Assembly (NCBI GenBank): GCA_037176885.1
Contig: JAWWNJ010000012.1
Span: 2,108,001 to 2,172,000, forward strand
Direction: 5' to 3'
From: Favolaschia claudopus
Lineage: Eukaryota > Basidiomycota > Agaricomycetes > Agaricales > Mycenaceae
DNA: 64,000 bases
This document shows, one piece after another, positions 21,658-34,020 of the stretch (positions are counted from its first letter, which is position 1; every line of letters begins with the position of its first letter). Under the pieces are notes generated by a model. That model was not told the DNA's origin, searched no databases, and saw only the letters and a program-made list of their open reading frames with translations. Made by a program: the position numbers and the translations under genes.

Positions 21658-23120
21658 GATCAAGGTTCTGAGCAAGAAGGAAATGATCTAAAGTGGGAGC
21701 CGTATGGCGCATGGGTTAATGCACATGCGACGCGACCTGGACCAATATAATCTTTCTTCCGCGATCGAAGTCGATTTTCGATGAATTGATCCATATTGAA
21801 CGACGTAGGAATACATTGTCGACAGTAGTCCAAATTCTAGTACCAATCTCATTCGCAGCGCTGAGGGAAGAAGAAAAGAAGAGGAGCGCTGCTGACTGGC
21901 CTCCTTTTATCCTTGTGATTTCTGTGTGACGTCACGCGTTAGAGATTGCATCAACAAACAAACGATTGACAAACAACCCTTACGACACCCGCAACTTGCC
22001 CGCAACCTCCGCATCTCATCGGGAAGAAATCAGCGTCCCTGGCTTCCTGGCACCTCCCTCGCAATTGTGGAACCTGGGTCAGCATCAAACAGTCGACTGT
22101 ATCGATCCCTTCCAATGGGTCAAAAATCGGATCCAAAAACTCCGACACCCAAGTAATACTAGCTGATCCTTCTCGCCGCTCGGTCTTTTGCCTTTTCCTT
22201 GTTCTTCAAATCAAACTCCGTGCCCGCGTCCGTTCCGCACGACCAAAGCCCGAGCCCATCCGGCTTTCCAAACACTTCAAGTTCAAGAAGGGAATTCTCC
22301 GACCCAGGATGCCCAAGCCGTTTCAAGCATCTCAAAGTTGAAACAGACGCCTTCGCCCATCACCGAAAACAGACAGTTCCAGTTCGAAGTCCACCCGCAT
22401 CAGCCCGAACAGTGGTACATGTACACCTGGACTTGTTCATCAACTGCTCTCCTGCCTTCTGCAGCTATATGTATACAGTACGCATCTACATCATCCGCAA
22501 AGAAAAGATCGGAACCACAAGTCCAGATAAAAACCCATTTCAGGAAGTACCCAAAAACGGTCACCGCACCCGTCGCACCCGATAGCAAATTTTCCTCATT
22601 CAATTTCAAATCGACAACTACGTACTACGGTAGAAGAAACTAAGTATATTCTGTAAATGGTACTATACAGTTTTTGCGTGACATTCCGAAATAAATACGT
22701 ATATTGTTCGTTCGTTCAGATCGACGGGTATGGTGTTTATGAGAGCGAGCGGGAGAGGAAGAGAAGAACAAGGTTTCGCAAGAGGCTGCGTACGTTACTT
22801 TTTTCGATATGTGTAGTGTACGATAACGAACAAATTTGAATCCGAATAAAGATAACGAGGCGGCAAGGGAGCAGGAGCAGGTGTCGCAAGGTGTAAATGC
22901 AGCGAAGTGGGTGGTATGGTATGTGAGGGTGGGAGGTGATACAGATGAAATGCGAATGGGTTGGAAAGAGAAGAAAAAAGCACAGCGACAAAGCATGATA
23001 GGACGAACCAAAAACGACGAGAATTTTTGCTTTTGAGATCGGTAGATGGGCTGGAGCCGACCGACCGATTCAAGCTTGTTTGGTGAAAGAAACTGGGAGC
23101 TATCCGCACACCAATTTCCA
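21658..23120. other. Intergenic region
   Basis: Holds the deacetylase promoter and the 3' flank of the bZIP gene. A 151-codon open frame at 22188-22643 (+) is rich in Pro, Ser and Thr with no recognisable domain and no paralogue in the window; I do not call it a gene. A pyrimidine/purine-biased stretch lies at 22740-23000. Confidence 0.4.
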
Positions 23121-25031
23121 TCAAACAAACTGCACCTCCCACTCCCCACCCTCCCCACCATCCGCCGGCAAACTCTTCAACGCGATCCTCACTCTCCTTC
23201 TTCCCCCAGACGCGGTACTATCCGGTACGGAATATTCCGACGGAACGCCACCGAAATCCGATTCGCCACCACTCAGACTCCCACTTGCATAGTCCCCCAT
23301 GTCGTCCGGGTTCCCGCTGTGGTACATGAACGGTGAGGACGACGAAGACGTGGAGTAGGCTGCGTTATACGGTCCACCGACACCCAGGAACGGATCACTC
23401 GACGGAGCGTAGCCTGTACCAAGCACGCCCACATAAGGTTCCGATGTTTCACTGAAATACGGCGCGAACCCGTCGCCGGCTTCCTGTTTTATTGCGACAC
23501 CAAACCCGGGCGAGGCCGCCCTCGACGAAAAGGATGATGTCGAGGTCGAGGGATGATGTATTCTCACACGAATTTTGCCATCATCCAATGGGGAGGCATC
23601 GAATGAGATGTCAAGCCCACCCAGGCCCGAATCATCGTCTCCGGAAAATTCAAGCTTCCGTTTGGTGGCGGACGTAGAAGTAGGGGCAAAGCTTGTATCG
23701 ACAGCTCGCCTCTTGTCATCATGGTGGTCGATATCCATAACCGCGCCTGTTCGTGACCAGTCGTATTCGCTGGGAAGGAAAGAGTTGAAATCGAGGGCAG
23801 AAGAGGAAGATGTAGATAGGTGGGGAAGCGAAAATGATGCGGGAAGGGAGGACGAAGAAGACGATGATGAAGAGTTGTGAGGCATCGAGAGCAAAGACGG
23901 GAGGGCACAGAGGAGAACCTGCTTGGCCGCGTTCAGAAAAAAAAATCTATTTTTACAACACTTCCTGAAAACAGCAACGATGATGGAGCTTTTTCTGTTC
24001 CTGAAACAAAGTACCAGTGTATCCCGAGAGATGCAAGACACTTTGTCTCAGGAACAGCAAAAACTCGATCATCGTTGCTGTCTTCAAGAATTGCCGTAAA
24101 GAGAAGAGAATATGTACCATAAGACCGCGACTTGCCGCTGACCGATGAGGGGACTGAACGCGGGGCGGAGCAGGAGAAAGCGGGAAAGAAGGTTCTGTGG
24201 GCTCTATCTTGACTGCAGGAGGGACGTCAGAAGCAGAAGCGACTTTTGCGGTCAGCTCGGCGTTTAGTTCGCGTTCGCGCTGTTCGGCGGCCCTTAATTG
24301 GGCGCGAAGCTGCTCGACTTCTGAGACGAGAGCGCCGTCTGTTTCTGCTATCCTGCGAAGCTGGACAACAGTGTCTGCACTCGCTGCAGGGTCGCCCTTT
24401 GCGATTGCTAAGAGTCTAGCGTTTTCACGCTCGAGCTCAGCTACGCGGCTACGCAGGGTCGATAAGCCGGCTGAGCGTAATAACGGAGAGCTGTAACGTA
24501 CACTTCCATGAGCTCAAACTCCTCGCGTTTACGCTGGCGGCTGAGGAAGGCCGCGGCGCGATTTTTTACGAGACGGGCCTCGCGCTTGCTGAGACCGGAG
24601 ACGTCTGGAGGGATGAAATCCTTGCTGCTAATGCGCTCAGCTGTTGCACGCCTGCGTACTGGGGCTTGGGCGGAGTCGGGGGTAGCTGGGCGCTTTTGAG
24701 CGGCGAGAGCGGGGTTGATAGAGATGGACAGCCGCGGGAGATGATGGTGAGCAGGAGAAGGAGACTGCGAAGGTGAAGGGGACATCTGTTGCGGGAAGTC
24801 CAGGTCGAAGAGCTGGTGGGTGGGGACACAGTGGAGGCTGTCCTGAGCAGGGAGCTTGAGCATTGCTTGAGCGGGGACGGGGGAAACGGCGACGACGGAG
24901 GAAGCGGAGGAGGTCGAGGAGGAGGAGGAGGAAGTGTAAGGCTGATAGACGTCCAGATCTGTGAAGTCGTGGTAGTCTGTGGGGGAGAGGATAGCTTCTG
25001 AGAGTAAGGCGCTGAGGCTGAGGGGGGACAT
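23121..25031 (-). CDS. bZIP transcription factor
   Basis: Three exons: 24502-25031, 24118-24448 and 23121-23918. Introns are 53 nt (24449-24501) and 199 nt (23919-24117). Exon 1 begins MSPLSLSALLSEAIL, is Ser/Pro-rich and ends in the basic region SKREARLVKNRAAAFLSRQR. The leucine zipper continues in exon 2 (VAELERENARLLAIA, then QLRRIAETDGALVSEVEQLRAQL). Exon 3 starts VLLCALPSLLSMPHN, has long Ser runs and an acidic middle, and ends GEWEVQFV. The hydrophobic stretch VLLCALPSLL directly after the second junction is reminiscent of membrane-tethered or UPR-type bZIPs but is too short to call a membrane anchor with certainty. Nuclear DNA-binding regulator; targets unknown. Confidence 0.88.
23951..24101. 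repeat. Long imperfect hairpin filling the last intron of the bZIP gene
   Basis: Arms 23967-24012 and 24040-24085 are inverted repeats matching at 41 of 46 positions, with a 27-nt loop. Pairing extends more weakly outward to about 23951 and 24101. The hairpin takes up roughly three quarters of the 199-nt intron 23919-24117, which is itself three to four times longer than most introns here. It could be a foldback/MITE insertion, a small-RNA precursor or a structural splicing element. Confidence 0.75.
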
Positions 25032-28000
25032 TTTGAACCGAAAGTAAATAAACCGGTCAAAGTTTCTTCTGCGACCGAAATAGGAAGGTCTCGGCTGTAA
25101 CATAAATGCCGCGAATTAGAACTCCCATCACATCAATCACTCCCTCCCATCCCTCATCTCAGCAGTTAATCTGCAACCTAAACCCTACCTTATATTCACT
25201 CGCACCTACATCCAATTTTCTAGCCTTCCCCCCTGCTCTCAACCTTTTTTCTCGCTTTTTTCTGTCCAAATTCACCAGTTAACGGCACCCCGAGAACGCC
25301 CCGAGTCCCCGACAATTACTTCGGTCTTGTTTGCCTTATCCAGTTCTCAACGATACACGCCTCCCAAGTCGCTCTGCTCTCCAGCGCACGGAACTTCTGG
25401 CCAATCTTCGGACTATTCATCTCTTCTGCCCAAGGTTTATAGACAAAATCTAGCACGAGGATCCCTTCCCGGCCCGTGACGTTCCCAAGAGGCGCATCTA
25501 GGAGGGCCTCAGCTATACTTCAAGGCACAAGTCGCGACTATCTTCTCTTTCAACTCCACTTTCGATCGCGGACGGAATTATTTCATTCTCAAGACATTTG
25601 CTTCCGTTCTCCAGACTGGTCCCCGCGGATTCAAATTGCTTTCAGTTTCAGAACACCAAGAGCGCTGAAAATCTGAATCAGGTCCAATAGTCTTAGACTA
25701 ATACATCGACTAATATCGACCACCCCGAACATCCCGGTGCGAATCGGACGAGTTTACTATTTCTGCTTGCTTTCAAATACTTAGTCGCCTTACTTTGATA
25801 GTCTACTCCTTCCGTTCTTCGCCCCCGACGCAGCCCTCGTGATTCTGTTCTCCTCGTTCACATTGGTCTTGGACCCGGTGCGCATTGGAACCAGCTCTGA
25901 ATCCTGATACATATCTTCCTCCCAAGGGCCCTATCAGTCAACGCCGGCGCTGGCGCCCTCCATCAAGGTCATACCTGACATCATCGATGCCCTTGTCCTT
26001 GCCCTGCCTGTCCCTATGTCAATGCCCAGCTTCTCTGCCTCTGACCACCGTCTCGGAGTCGCCCGTCGTCTCTTCCCTACTTCCCGGCTGTTTCACTCTC
26101 ACTCCCCGTCTCAAACGATCTCATCAAATCAAGCTAGAGTAACACTCCACTTCCTTCCTTCTTTTCTTCCCTTCTTCTTTCTTCTACATAATCCTACCCC
26201 CGTCCCAAACACCGAACCTCATCACCACTTACACACCATGTAATACCTGGGTTCCACCGAAACCATCAACGAAAAACTGAGTTCCGGTGCCGCTTTTGGT
26301 CGCCGATTCAATCAACGGGACCACAATCATGCCGTTCAAACCAACCAACCAACCAACTCCCGTCCCATTTAGCTGCAGTGCGGGTTGTAAAACAGTACAT
26401 AGTTGGTTGCACTCACTATGAATACCTACCCATCTCCAAGACGATGCGGCTCGCGGGAAAACGGCTGCGGATCCTGTGCCTGTTCGGCGTCTGTAATAAC
26501 GAGTACTCGGAATTTTGCAAGTTATGAGGACTGAATAAAATATGCGGACAGCAACGAAAACTTGTATTCACTGTTCTCTTCAATCACACCCAACCTAGTA
26601 TTCTGCAGTCGTCTCAAAAAGCTTCCCATCCGGGCCATCCCGCCCATGATACCTACTCCCTGACTGGAGATGCAGATGAAGCGAAGCCGCACGGCTGTCG
26701 TAAAAAACACATCCAGTGATAGGCGCGTCTCTCCAGAATTCTCATCTCCCGCTCCAAAATTGCCAAGTTATTTATATTCGATGCATACCGCAGACCCCAA
26801 GTCGTCCAGTTCAAGTATGAATAGAGAGCCGTTTTCCCTTCAAGCTGTATCGGTTTTAAGAAGGTCTGGGATCCGTCTACGCCATAGATTGTGGTCTATA
26901 AACAACTCGATACTGACCAGATGAGCGCAAGATGAGCAGATTCTTGCGAAGTCATCATTCGGACGGCGGCCGCATTATGTTACTGTATCATGTTAGATAT
27001 CATAGACGAAACTTCATGAACCGAGGAACCAGATATAACATGCCTTATTACGATCTTCACAATACAAAGGACGAGATGAACGTTCCTGAAGAGAAATTGT
27101 CGTATGCCCTCTTCATGAGCTGATTTGAACTCGAGACCAGGAACACGGTTGTTTTGGCCTCAAAATTAGGTCGAAGCAAGACATAGAACAGACGGAGATT
27201 AGAGCGCGCAGCAAATTACGCTCCAAGGTACGTAGAGCTTCCATTGGCTCGACATCGAAAAACGATCAATACCACCGCCCTCAACACTGGCACGCGACAT
27301 ACTACGGGAATTGAGCGATTGGGCAGAACTGAAGCAAGGATGACTGACCTTGGAGATATCTCGGGAGTTCTCAACTACTAGGATCCATGGCTGAGAGGGC
27401 TATTGCTTCCACTGTAATGGTCGATGTAGGATGCCGTATGCCATAGATGCGAATTGCTGCAAGGACCGAGAATGAAATTCCCCGGTGGTTTATAGACAAG
27501 ACTTGCGGGTGATCTTGATGAACCTCTGCAGAGAACGGACCCTACAGCACTCTTTATTTATCTGACGGGTGGGATGATACCTATTGTTGAGACGGGTTTA
27601 TCGCGGTAAGATGTCAGATGGAAGCAAGTGACTTCATACTCGAGTGGGAAACGGAACCGCTGGACCATTGAGAAGCAACCAGCTTGAAAAAAAAGAAGAG
27701 TTCTTGAAATGAAATTGAATTGAGAGTCATCTGGAGGGATGTTCTGCGAGTTGTAGAGCCCCATTCTTGACTTGATTTCCAGGAAGCGACAGTCAAACTC
27801 TGGACAAAAGACTTGTGATGTGATTGGATTGAAACCAATCTCGAGGAGGAGGACGAGTATTTCGATTCGGGAAGAAGGATTCACGGCGATTGAGCTATTT
27901 CACTGGAGCGTATGCGACAAGGTTTGATGATCGAATACCACACGGATTGGCGCAGGGTCCTCCATTGAAACACGTTAACTTTGGTGGCTTTCGTAGCATG

Positions 28001-29153
28001 AGCCTGACAGTCTGCGAAGAGACCCGTATATTGCCAGGTGCAAGTTGCCAGTCTAGAAAGTACGGTAATTCCGGACTAAGTACTGAGTACTGAGTACTGA
28101 GGTGGTGTGCGAGAAAGGGGAAAGGGCGAAGTTGGGAGCGCGATGAATCCCACGGTCACGGGCAAGTCACGGGCTCGCGTTCCCTTTCTTCAACCGTTTC
28201 CTAAATCCACCTTCCTCCGTCGTCTGGCACAGCGACGACTCGTAGTCGCCGAAGGCTTCACCACAGTCGCGTAACGACGCGCGAAACTCTCTCTCCCAGA
28301 CACTTATACTTGATTCCACGGGCATGGCTTTGTCTCGACTGTCCACGCTAGACTTCGATGAACGTTGTGAAAACATCTAGCACTTCATCCAAGTGAAGAC
28401 GCGAAGATACGAGACAATCTGTGATCGACTTTATACTTTTCAATATTCCACGTCTCGGCTGCCAAAAATCCAAATTTGAAACGAAGGGCCGTGGCGAGTT
28501 TGCCAGCAGGAGGCTTTCAACGTTCCCTGGCACTGACAGGACTTCATATTCTGCTCCCATCCTGGAATAAGCTTGAAAGCTTCGGGCTGCGGCTCTCGGT
28601 TCTTGGTTCGGACATCCCTAACATTATAGATTTCCGGTAAGGTGTTCTGACTCTGGCGCTTCACGTTCACGGAAACTCTCTCTTTACCGGATCAACATGG
28701 GGCAATTCTGACTGCGGCGATCAGAAAATGACAGAAATTGATTTACTCAAGACGCACCGCACCTTGATTGGGGATATGCGCAACAGGGCGGGCTGTACTG
28801 TAAGATGGAAGTGCCAGTATTTCTTTAACAAGCAAATGCCTCCTACTCAACGAGTGTCCTTGAGTGTGTATAGTTTCTCCTAGCTGTGTCTTTCCTTGGA
28901 TTCACTTTTATATTCCCAGACTTTGAAAACGTGAATGTTTGCCCACTTTCACTGAGTTTCATGGCCAGCCTACTGGCCCTCTAGATTGACTCACGCAATC
29001 TGCTGTAAGTCGACGCGAGCGCACATCCCAATCCGGCAAGGACCCTCTTATGGGAAGAGATCGTGATTGGCATGCCGCGCCATGAGGCAGCTGGCTGCAG
29101 AAGTTTTTCTCTGAGTGTCAAAGCGCTCTGTGAGGCGCTTGTTTCCGTTCACC
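25032..29153. other. Gene-poor region of about 4.1 kb
   Basis: No gene family could be recognised on either strand. The left 1.2 kb (25032-26240) is pyrimidine-rich on the plus strand and probably contains the bZIP promoter and leader. A short CCAA repeat lies near 26338-26358. Short open frames around 26500-27120 and 27560-28560 lack domains or consistent splicing. Confidence 0.4.
28081..28101. repeat. Three tandem TACTGAG units
   Basis: Three perfect copies of the 7-mer TACTGAG directly abut each other, in gene-free DNA. Confidence 0.8.
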
Positions 29154-30383
29154 ATGTACGGCCAGCGACCATTTCCTCAACCGATCCCATACCATGCACC
29201 CTCCATTCCTTGGGTTCGGACCCACGGTGAACCTCAGACACCCAAGTCCCGGACCCGTCCAGCTACAATGCGCCTAGGTTTAATGCGCCCTCCTTCCGTA
29301 ATTGCTCCGTCGCGTCCCTCGCCGTTGCGGAATGTCCCGAACGAAATCGCACTCGAAATAGTTGAATTGGCGCTGCGTTATCAGAGCCAAAAGAACCCCA
29401 CAGCTCTCGCACTCGTGTCAAGACGGTTCAACGACCTCGTTTGCAAATTAATCTACAGGAACGTCACCTTGGACAGCCTCGCCCGAATCGCACGCTTTAA
29501 TAGAGCTGTTCATTTGAAGTCGACCGAGTTTCTGGCGACTCATGTGGATGCCCTCTCTGTGACTACCCAAGAACACTACACCGACGAAGCGCGCATACAA
29601 TTGGAGGAGATCGTTGCTGCGTGCACCGGATTGCGCACTCTCGCAATACCACGTCCAGGGGTTCTCGCTTCCAATCGCATCTCCGTGACGCGCCCAACCG
29701 AGCTGATCATTCAGAAATTTGACGCGATGACGCCGTTCGAGTGGGACCCTCCATTCGCTGTGACCGTTGTGGAATCTCCCGCATCACACGTATCCCAAAA
29801 TCTCAAGCGCTTGCGCATATGCGAGCCAGGTCAGGCGTGGCACTCCCCGCTTGCCACTCTCGAATTCTTCGGTGCACTCGAAGGATTGACTCACCTGGCA
29901 CTCACGCGTCATGTGAAGTCGGGCTGGCACATACCTTCACCTACAAACGACAACATCTTTGCCAGCGAGATACAAATGCTGCTCCAGACCAGGCCCAAGC
30001 TTCAGATGCTCGTCGTGAGCTTATACCCGGTGTCTTGGCCAAAACCAGTTGCATTGGGGACCACCTTGTGCAGCGCTGAATGCCTTTGCAAAGCATTAGG
30101 ACGTTTGGCCCAGCAAGATAATCGACTCGTGTTGTTGGCAACAGGTTGGGAAACTGTGACGTCCGATGACAACATGACATTGCACCCAGCGCAGAATCAT
30201 GGAGGGGACCGATTGGGGAACGTATGTTTCTGGGATAGTTGGAAAATGTCTGACAAGAGAGTTGTATCTTTTGCGACTTGTTGGGAGCCTGAGATTTTGC
30301 CGAACAGTGTGAAATGGACATATGGTGAAGAGTTGCTTGAGGGTCACGACTTTTGGGGAAACTGGGTCGGTATGCCTGACTGA
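29154..30383 (+). CDS. F-box-like protein, family A, intact
   Basis: A single uninterrupted exon from ATG at 29154 (MYGQRPFPQP) to TGA at 30381, about 409 residues; the frame is open slightly upstream but without another ATG. After a Pro-rich start comes an F-box-like segment VPNEIALEIVELALRYQ with FNDLVCKLIYRNVTLDSL. LRR-like hydrophobic stretches follow: LRTLAIPRPGVL, LKRLRICEPGQAWHSPL, LTHLALTRH and LQMLVVSLYPVSWP. It is the intact paralogue of the broken gene at 16593-17625. F-box proteins bring substrates to SCF ubiquitin ligases; these basidiomycete-style families are large and mostly unstudied, so the role is inferred. Confidence 0.7.
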   Translation: MYGQRPFPQPIPYHAPSIPWVRTHGEPQTPKSRTRPATMRLGLMRPPSVIAPSRPSPLRNVPNEIALEIVELALRYQSQKNPTALALVSRRFNDLVCKLIYRNVTLDSLARIARFNRAVHLKSTEFLATHVDALSVTTQEHYTDEARIQLEEIVAACTGLRTLAIPRPGVLASNRISVTRPTELIIQKFDAMTPFEWDPPFAVTVVESPASHVSQNLKRLRICEPGQAWHSPLATLEFFGALEGLTHLALTRHVKSGWHIPSPTNDNIFASEIQMLLQTRPKLQMLVVSLYPVSWPKPVALGTTLCSAECLCKALGRLAQQDNRLVLLATGWETVTSDDNMTLHPAQNHGGDRLGNVCFWDSWKMSDKRVVSFATCWEPEILPNSVKWTYGEELLEGHDFWGNWVGMPD

Positions 30384-31870
30384 AGGCTTGAAATGGAAGG
30401 ATCGCATTGTTACTGTATCATACGTTGCATTGTTAGCTTGAAGAAGGTTCTGAACAAGAGACCAACGTCCAAGGGCACTGTCCGGATCAGAAATCCGATC
30501 AAGATGCACCGCCACCGTTCAACGCACAGGCTTCTTCCAAGTTCCGAGTCTGCTCTTGCTTCGACTCGCAGTCAATGTCTCCATTCTCGGCCCCAACCAA
30601 TCCTATTTCTGGGTCTCAATGTTGTCGAAATGCGCAAGCTTTTAATGTCGACCTTAAGACGCGTTGAAAGGTTCCCAACGCGTCAAGCTATGCAACTTGA
30701 AGCCTTCAAACGAAGCCTAAGGTTGGTTGACTGTAACTTGTTCATTTCACGGATGATATTCTTGTATCTTAATTCTTGTGGGACGCGAGGCTTGTGGTTG
30801 GTCAAACCCAGGCGCTTGCGAATGACGCCGTCTGTTTAGCAGACGTTATCTTCTCTCTGATCTACTTATCTTCTGCCTCCGCCAATCTCTCTCAGATTCT
30901 AACAAAATCCCCAGGTGATACCAACGGATCAGCTTGTCCATTCACAATCTATACTGCGGTTCCGCGAGCCTCGAGGCTTTCACGTCTTGTGATCCTCTGA
31001 AGCGAGGGCAAGGCGTGTTCTGCCCAGGACGCTTATATATCTTTCGCCTGGTTTCCCACTCCTACCACACTCTTCATGAACAATCCAATGCTTCCCGTAG
31101 TAAGCGCACATCCCGGACTGGTATACGCAAGTCACCGATTTTCTTTGTGAAAGGAATATACCATGGACATCGATCTGTGTGAGCTATTACGCGGAATGAA
31201 TCTCGGACATCCCGGAAAGCCAGTCCGTCGTCGACCTTCGAAGCTTGCGGTGTTGCTGACATTTCCCGGAGACAGGTAAATCCAGAAGTAGAACTTCCAA
31301 GCTCGCCATTCGCGGCCGGCAACAACGATTCAAGCATGCTCGAAGCAGAACCCTCACATGTACCTATCGCTGCCTTTCCTTCTGACTACAATGCCTGACT
31401 GTCGACCAGCCCAGCGAGACATTACAGTCACGGCCAAATTCGCCGTCCGAACCGCCTTATCAAGGATGCGCATATCTGCAAGCCATCCAGTCCCAACTAG
31501 ATTCGGAGCAATTCCCCACAACCGGAGGCGAATACATCGAGTCTATCTTCACCCATCGTCAAATCTTCTTCGCGTTTCCGGGCGGGCACCGGTGCTGTGC
31601 GCGGGCGTTCAGTGACCTTGCTTGCTCTTTGCAGCGGAGGCAATGGAGGGCAGATCGCGAGTGTGACATGGAGGCGGTCAGCGCGTTCAATTACGAGGCT
31701 CAGCTCATAGCGTCAATAACGTCGTGACAATGTGCACCGTCTTCGCTTGCTTGCACATCTCTTCGCAGACTGGCGATTGTATTAAATAAGCAATTTTCAA
31801 TGTACAGGTTGATCCAAAAACACGGCGATGATACAAGAAAATCTAGGCCTACGCCAATGCTAATGGTGTG
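30384..31870. other. Intergenic region with a possible decayed gene at its right end
   Basis: 30384-31160 shows only short, domain-free frames. See the separate entry for 31163-31727. Confidence 0.4.
31163..31727 (+). pseudogene. Possible decayed or unresolved short gene
   Basis: Three abutting open stretches lie in different frames: ATG at 31163 (MDIDLCELLRGMNLG) to about 31281, a second frame containing SPFAAGNNDSSMLEAEP that ends at TGA 31396-31398, and a third running to TGA 31725-31727 (FPTTGGEYIESIF, FFAFPGGHRC). The second and third would be continuous with a one-base shift near 31395. I found no intron pair that joins them cleanly and recognise no family. It may be a broken gene or simply chance open frames. 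Confidence 0.25.
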
Positions 31871-34020
31871 CTAAAGTGTGTACATGAATCCAGGATGCCC
31901 TTCGAGCTGGGCGGAGTTCCGGATAGCCCATGCATTTTGGCGGTGGAAGAACACCGTGGTTGCACACAAGACAAGGAGCAACAAGCCTTGCGACACGATG
32001 GTCACAGTGATACCAGGCACATACCGCGGCGCCGACGCTTCCGTAAAGATATACGAGGCCAGTAATCCGCCAATACCCCCTGCGCTGACGATGACCGACG
32101 AGACAATGGCGCGCTTTGAATGAGAAACGATATTGTTAGAGGACTATAAATCGCTGATGATTAGCTGCGAGCGAAAAAAAACTCGAGTACTGGTACGCAC
32201 ATATGCGAGAATTCCTATCACGGTCCCGGATGAGCCGGCATTACTCAAGAATAGGCCTGCAGACGCATGAGCGAGGAATGAGCGATAGACAGATGTGGCT
32301 TACCAGCGTAACGCCAAACTCCAGATGGAGCAAAGCCGGTCAACGACCAGCCCAAGATTGAGACGGCAGTCTGTGCGGCGATGAAGATTGCTCGCTGACG
32401 ATAGAAGTCGGACAGGCGCGATACAGCGACCACGCTGATGCCCTGTTGAAATTTCGTTTAGATAGCGATTGGTTGATGAAATGAACTACTTGCCGCAAAC
32501 ACAAAGGGTGGGGCACTCTGCGAGGAAGTCAATCTCGGTCGGAACAGACGTAGAGGAACAACTGAGGAACAACTGACTAGAAGAAGCGAAGCGGAGACGC
32601 TCCAGCCTAACCCTCTCAGGATGAGCGTAACGAAAAATCTATGAAAATTGGTCAGCGGGAGAGTCAAAGCCTTTGGTTTACGCCTACCCGACACTGTACG
32701 TCGATATCGTGGCGCACAAAAACATAAACGCATACGCCCCCACCCGCCAATCGAACGCGTCAACAAGCTTCTTCCGAGTAAGCACATCCGGGAGTGAATC
32801 GCCTCTGTCGTTCTGCACTCGGTCCAAAACGATAGCGGTATCGTCGGGCGAGAGGAATTCGTTCTGGTCCGGGAAGCCTGGAAGGAGGAACCAGCCGATG
32901 ATACCGAACGCGACGGTCACTGCGCCTTCTATGATCTGTTCATAGATTGCAGGAAATTCAGCTTCCATATGGCAATGAAGGCGAGCGAGCGAGCCATAGA
33001 GGAAAAAAACGCACAAATATCCAGGCCCAACCGGCGATACCGAGTTTTCCGGAAAGGAGGCTGATACCATAGGCGAGAAAGGCACTGAATCCGCCTATTA
33101 GGATCGCTACGACGTAGAATATAGCCAGTCTGACGATGATGAGGCATATAAGTGATCATAGAACAATGCAGGAGAACGAACGAGCACATACCTGGTTTGA
33201 ACTTCATGTCGTGTATACCCTGCAGAGACTTAGACGGAACTAGGACAAGCCAAGACTCGGGAACTTACAAGTGCTGATTATGTATACCACCGAGGGAAAG
33301 AAGCCGGCCTGGAGACGAGTAGGTGAGATATGAGATGGAATTTGAAAGAGAATGAGAGATAAACTGACCTCCATGGCGCCTAGGACGGCTCGTAGGAAAG
33401 CAACGACTTTCCAGCTTGTCGCGAAACCCATAACGAGCTGGAAACAGGATGATCAAAATTGTCTTCGATTCTGACGCTTTCGAGGGCATGAACCGCGACT
33501 GACTGACCTGTGCCGTGCCCCATGAAATCACACACAGACTGACCAGTTTGCGAGGAGACACTTTTCGCAGTAGAAGATTGCTGGGCAACTGGCTGTAACG
33601 TCGTCGGTCTCGTTATCCTCAGAGTATAAACTCAAGACTCACAAAAGCGTATAAGGGATGAAATAGACGCCGACGACGATACTGAAGCGAGTTCCGACGC
33701 TCAAGCCCTAAAGGAATGTCAGAATGGATTAATGAGCGACGGCAAAAAGAATCAAGATACCAAGTCTTCATCCATACCCACGACACGGGCAATAGAGATG
33801 TTGGTACGATCGACGAGCGCGAGTGCATATAGGATCCCAAGAATAGGAAGCAGTCGCCAGTCTATCCGCCGTCTGCAAACATACCCTGATCAGACGAAAC
33901 GCGCAGAGCAGAACCATATGATACACACAGGAGCTTTCTCTCCGAGTCGGTTTTCTGGTCGGGCGCGTGCGGATCTACGAAAAGCCCCGAGTTCACAATC
34001 GTCGTCGAATCGGACTCCAT
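31871..34020 (-). CDS. MFS permease, allantoate/anion:cation symporter (Dal5) type
   Basis: Start ATG at 34020, stop at 31871; many short introns. Segments in order: ALALVDRTNISIARVVGMD, QLPSNLLLRKVSP, WGTAQLVMGFATSWK, FLRAVLGAMEAGFFPSVVYI, then ARLAIFY-type loop and AFLAYGISLLSGKLGIAGW. After the central loop come GWFLLPGFPDQ, DWRVGAYAFMFLCATIS, IFIAAQTAVSILGWSLTGF and GITVTIVSQGLLLLVLC. The D-R-x-N-I-x-I-A motif and the R-x-x-L-G-x-x-E-A-G-F-F-P motif are typical of the ACS/Dal5 family of 12-helix plasma membrane symporters for vitamins, allantoate or organic anions. The substrate cannot be named. Confidence 0.85.

Noticed and set aside
22188..22643. A 151-codon plus-strand frame upstream of the deacetylase
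   Set aside because: No domain, low-complexity composition, no splice context; may be chance.
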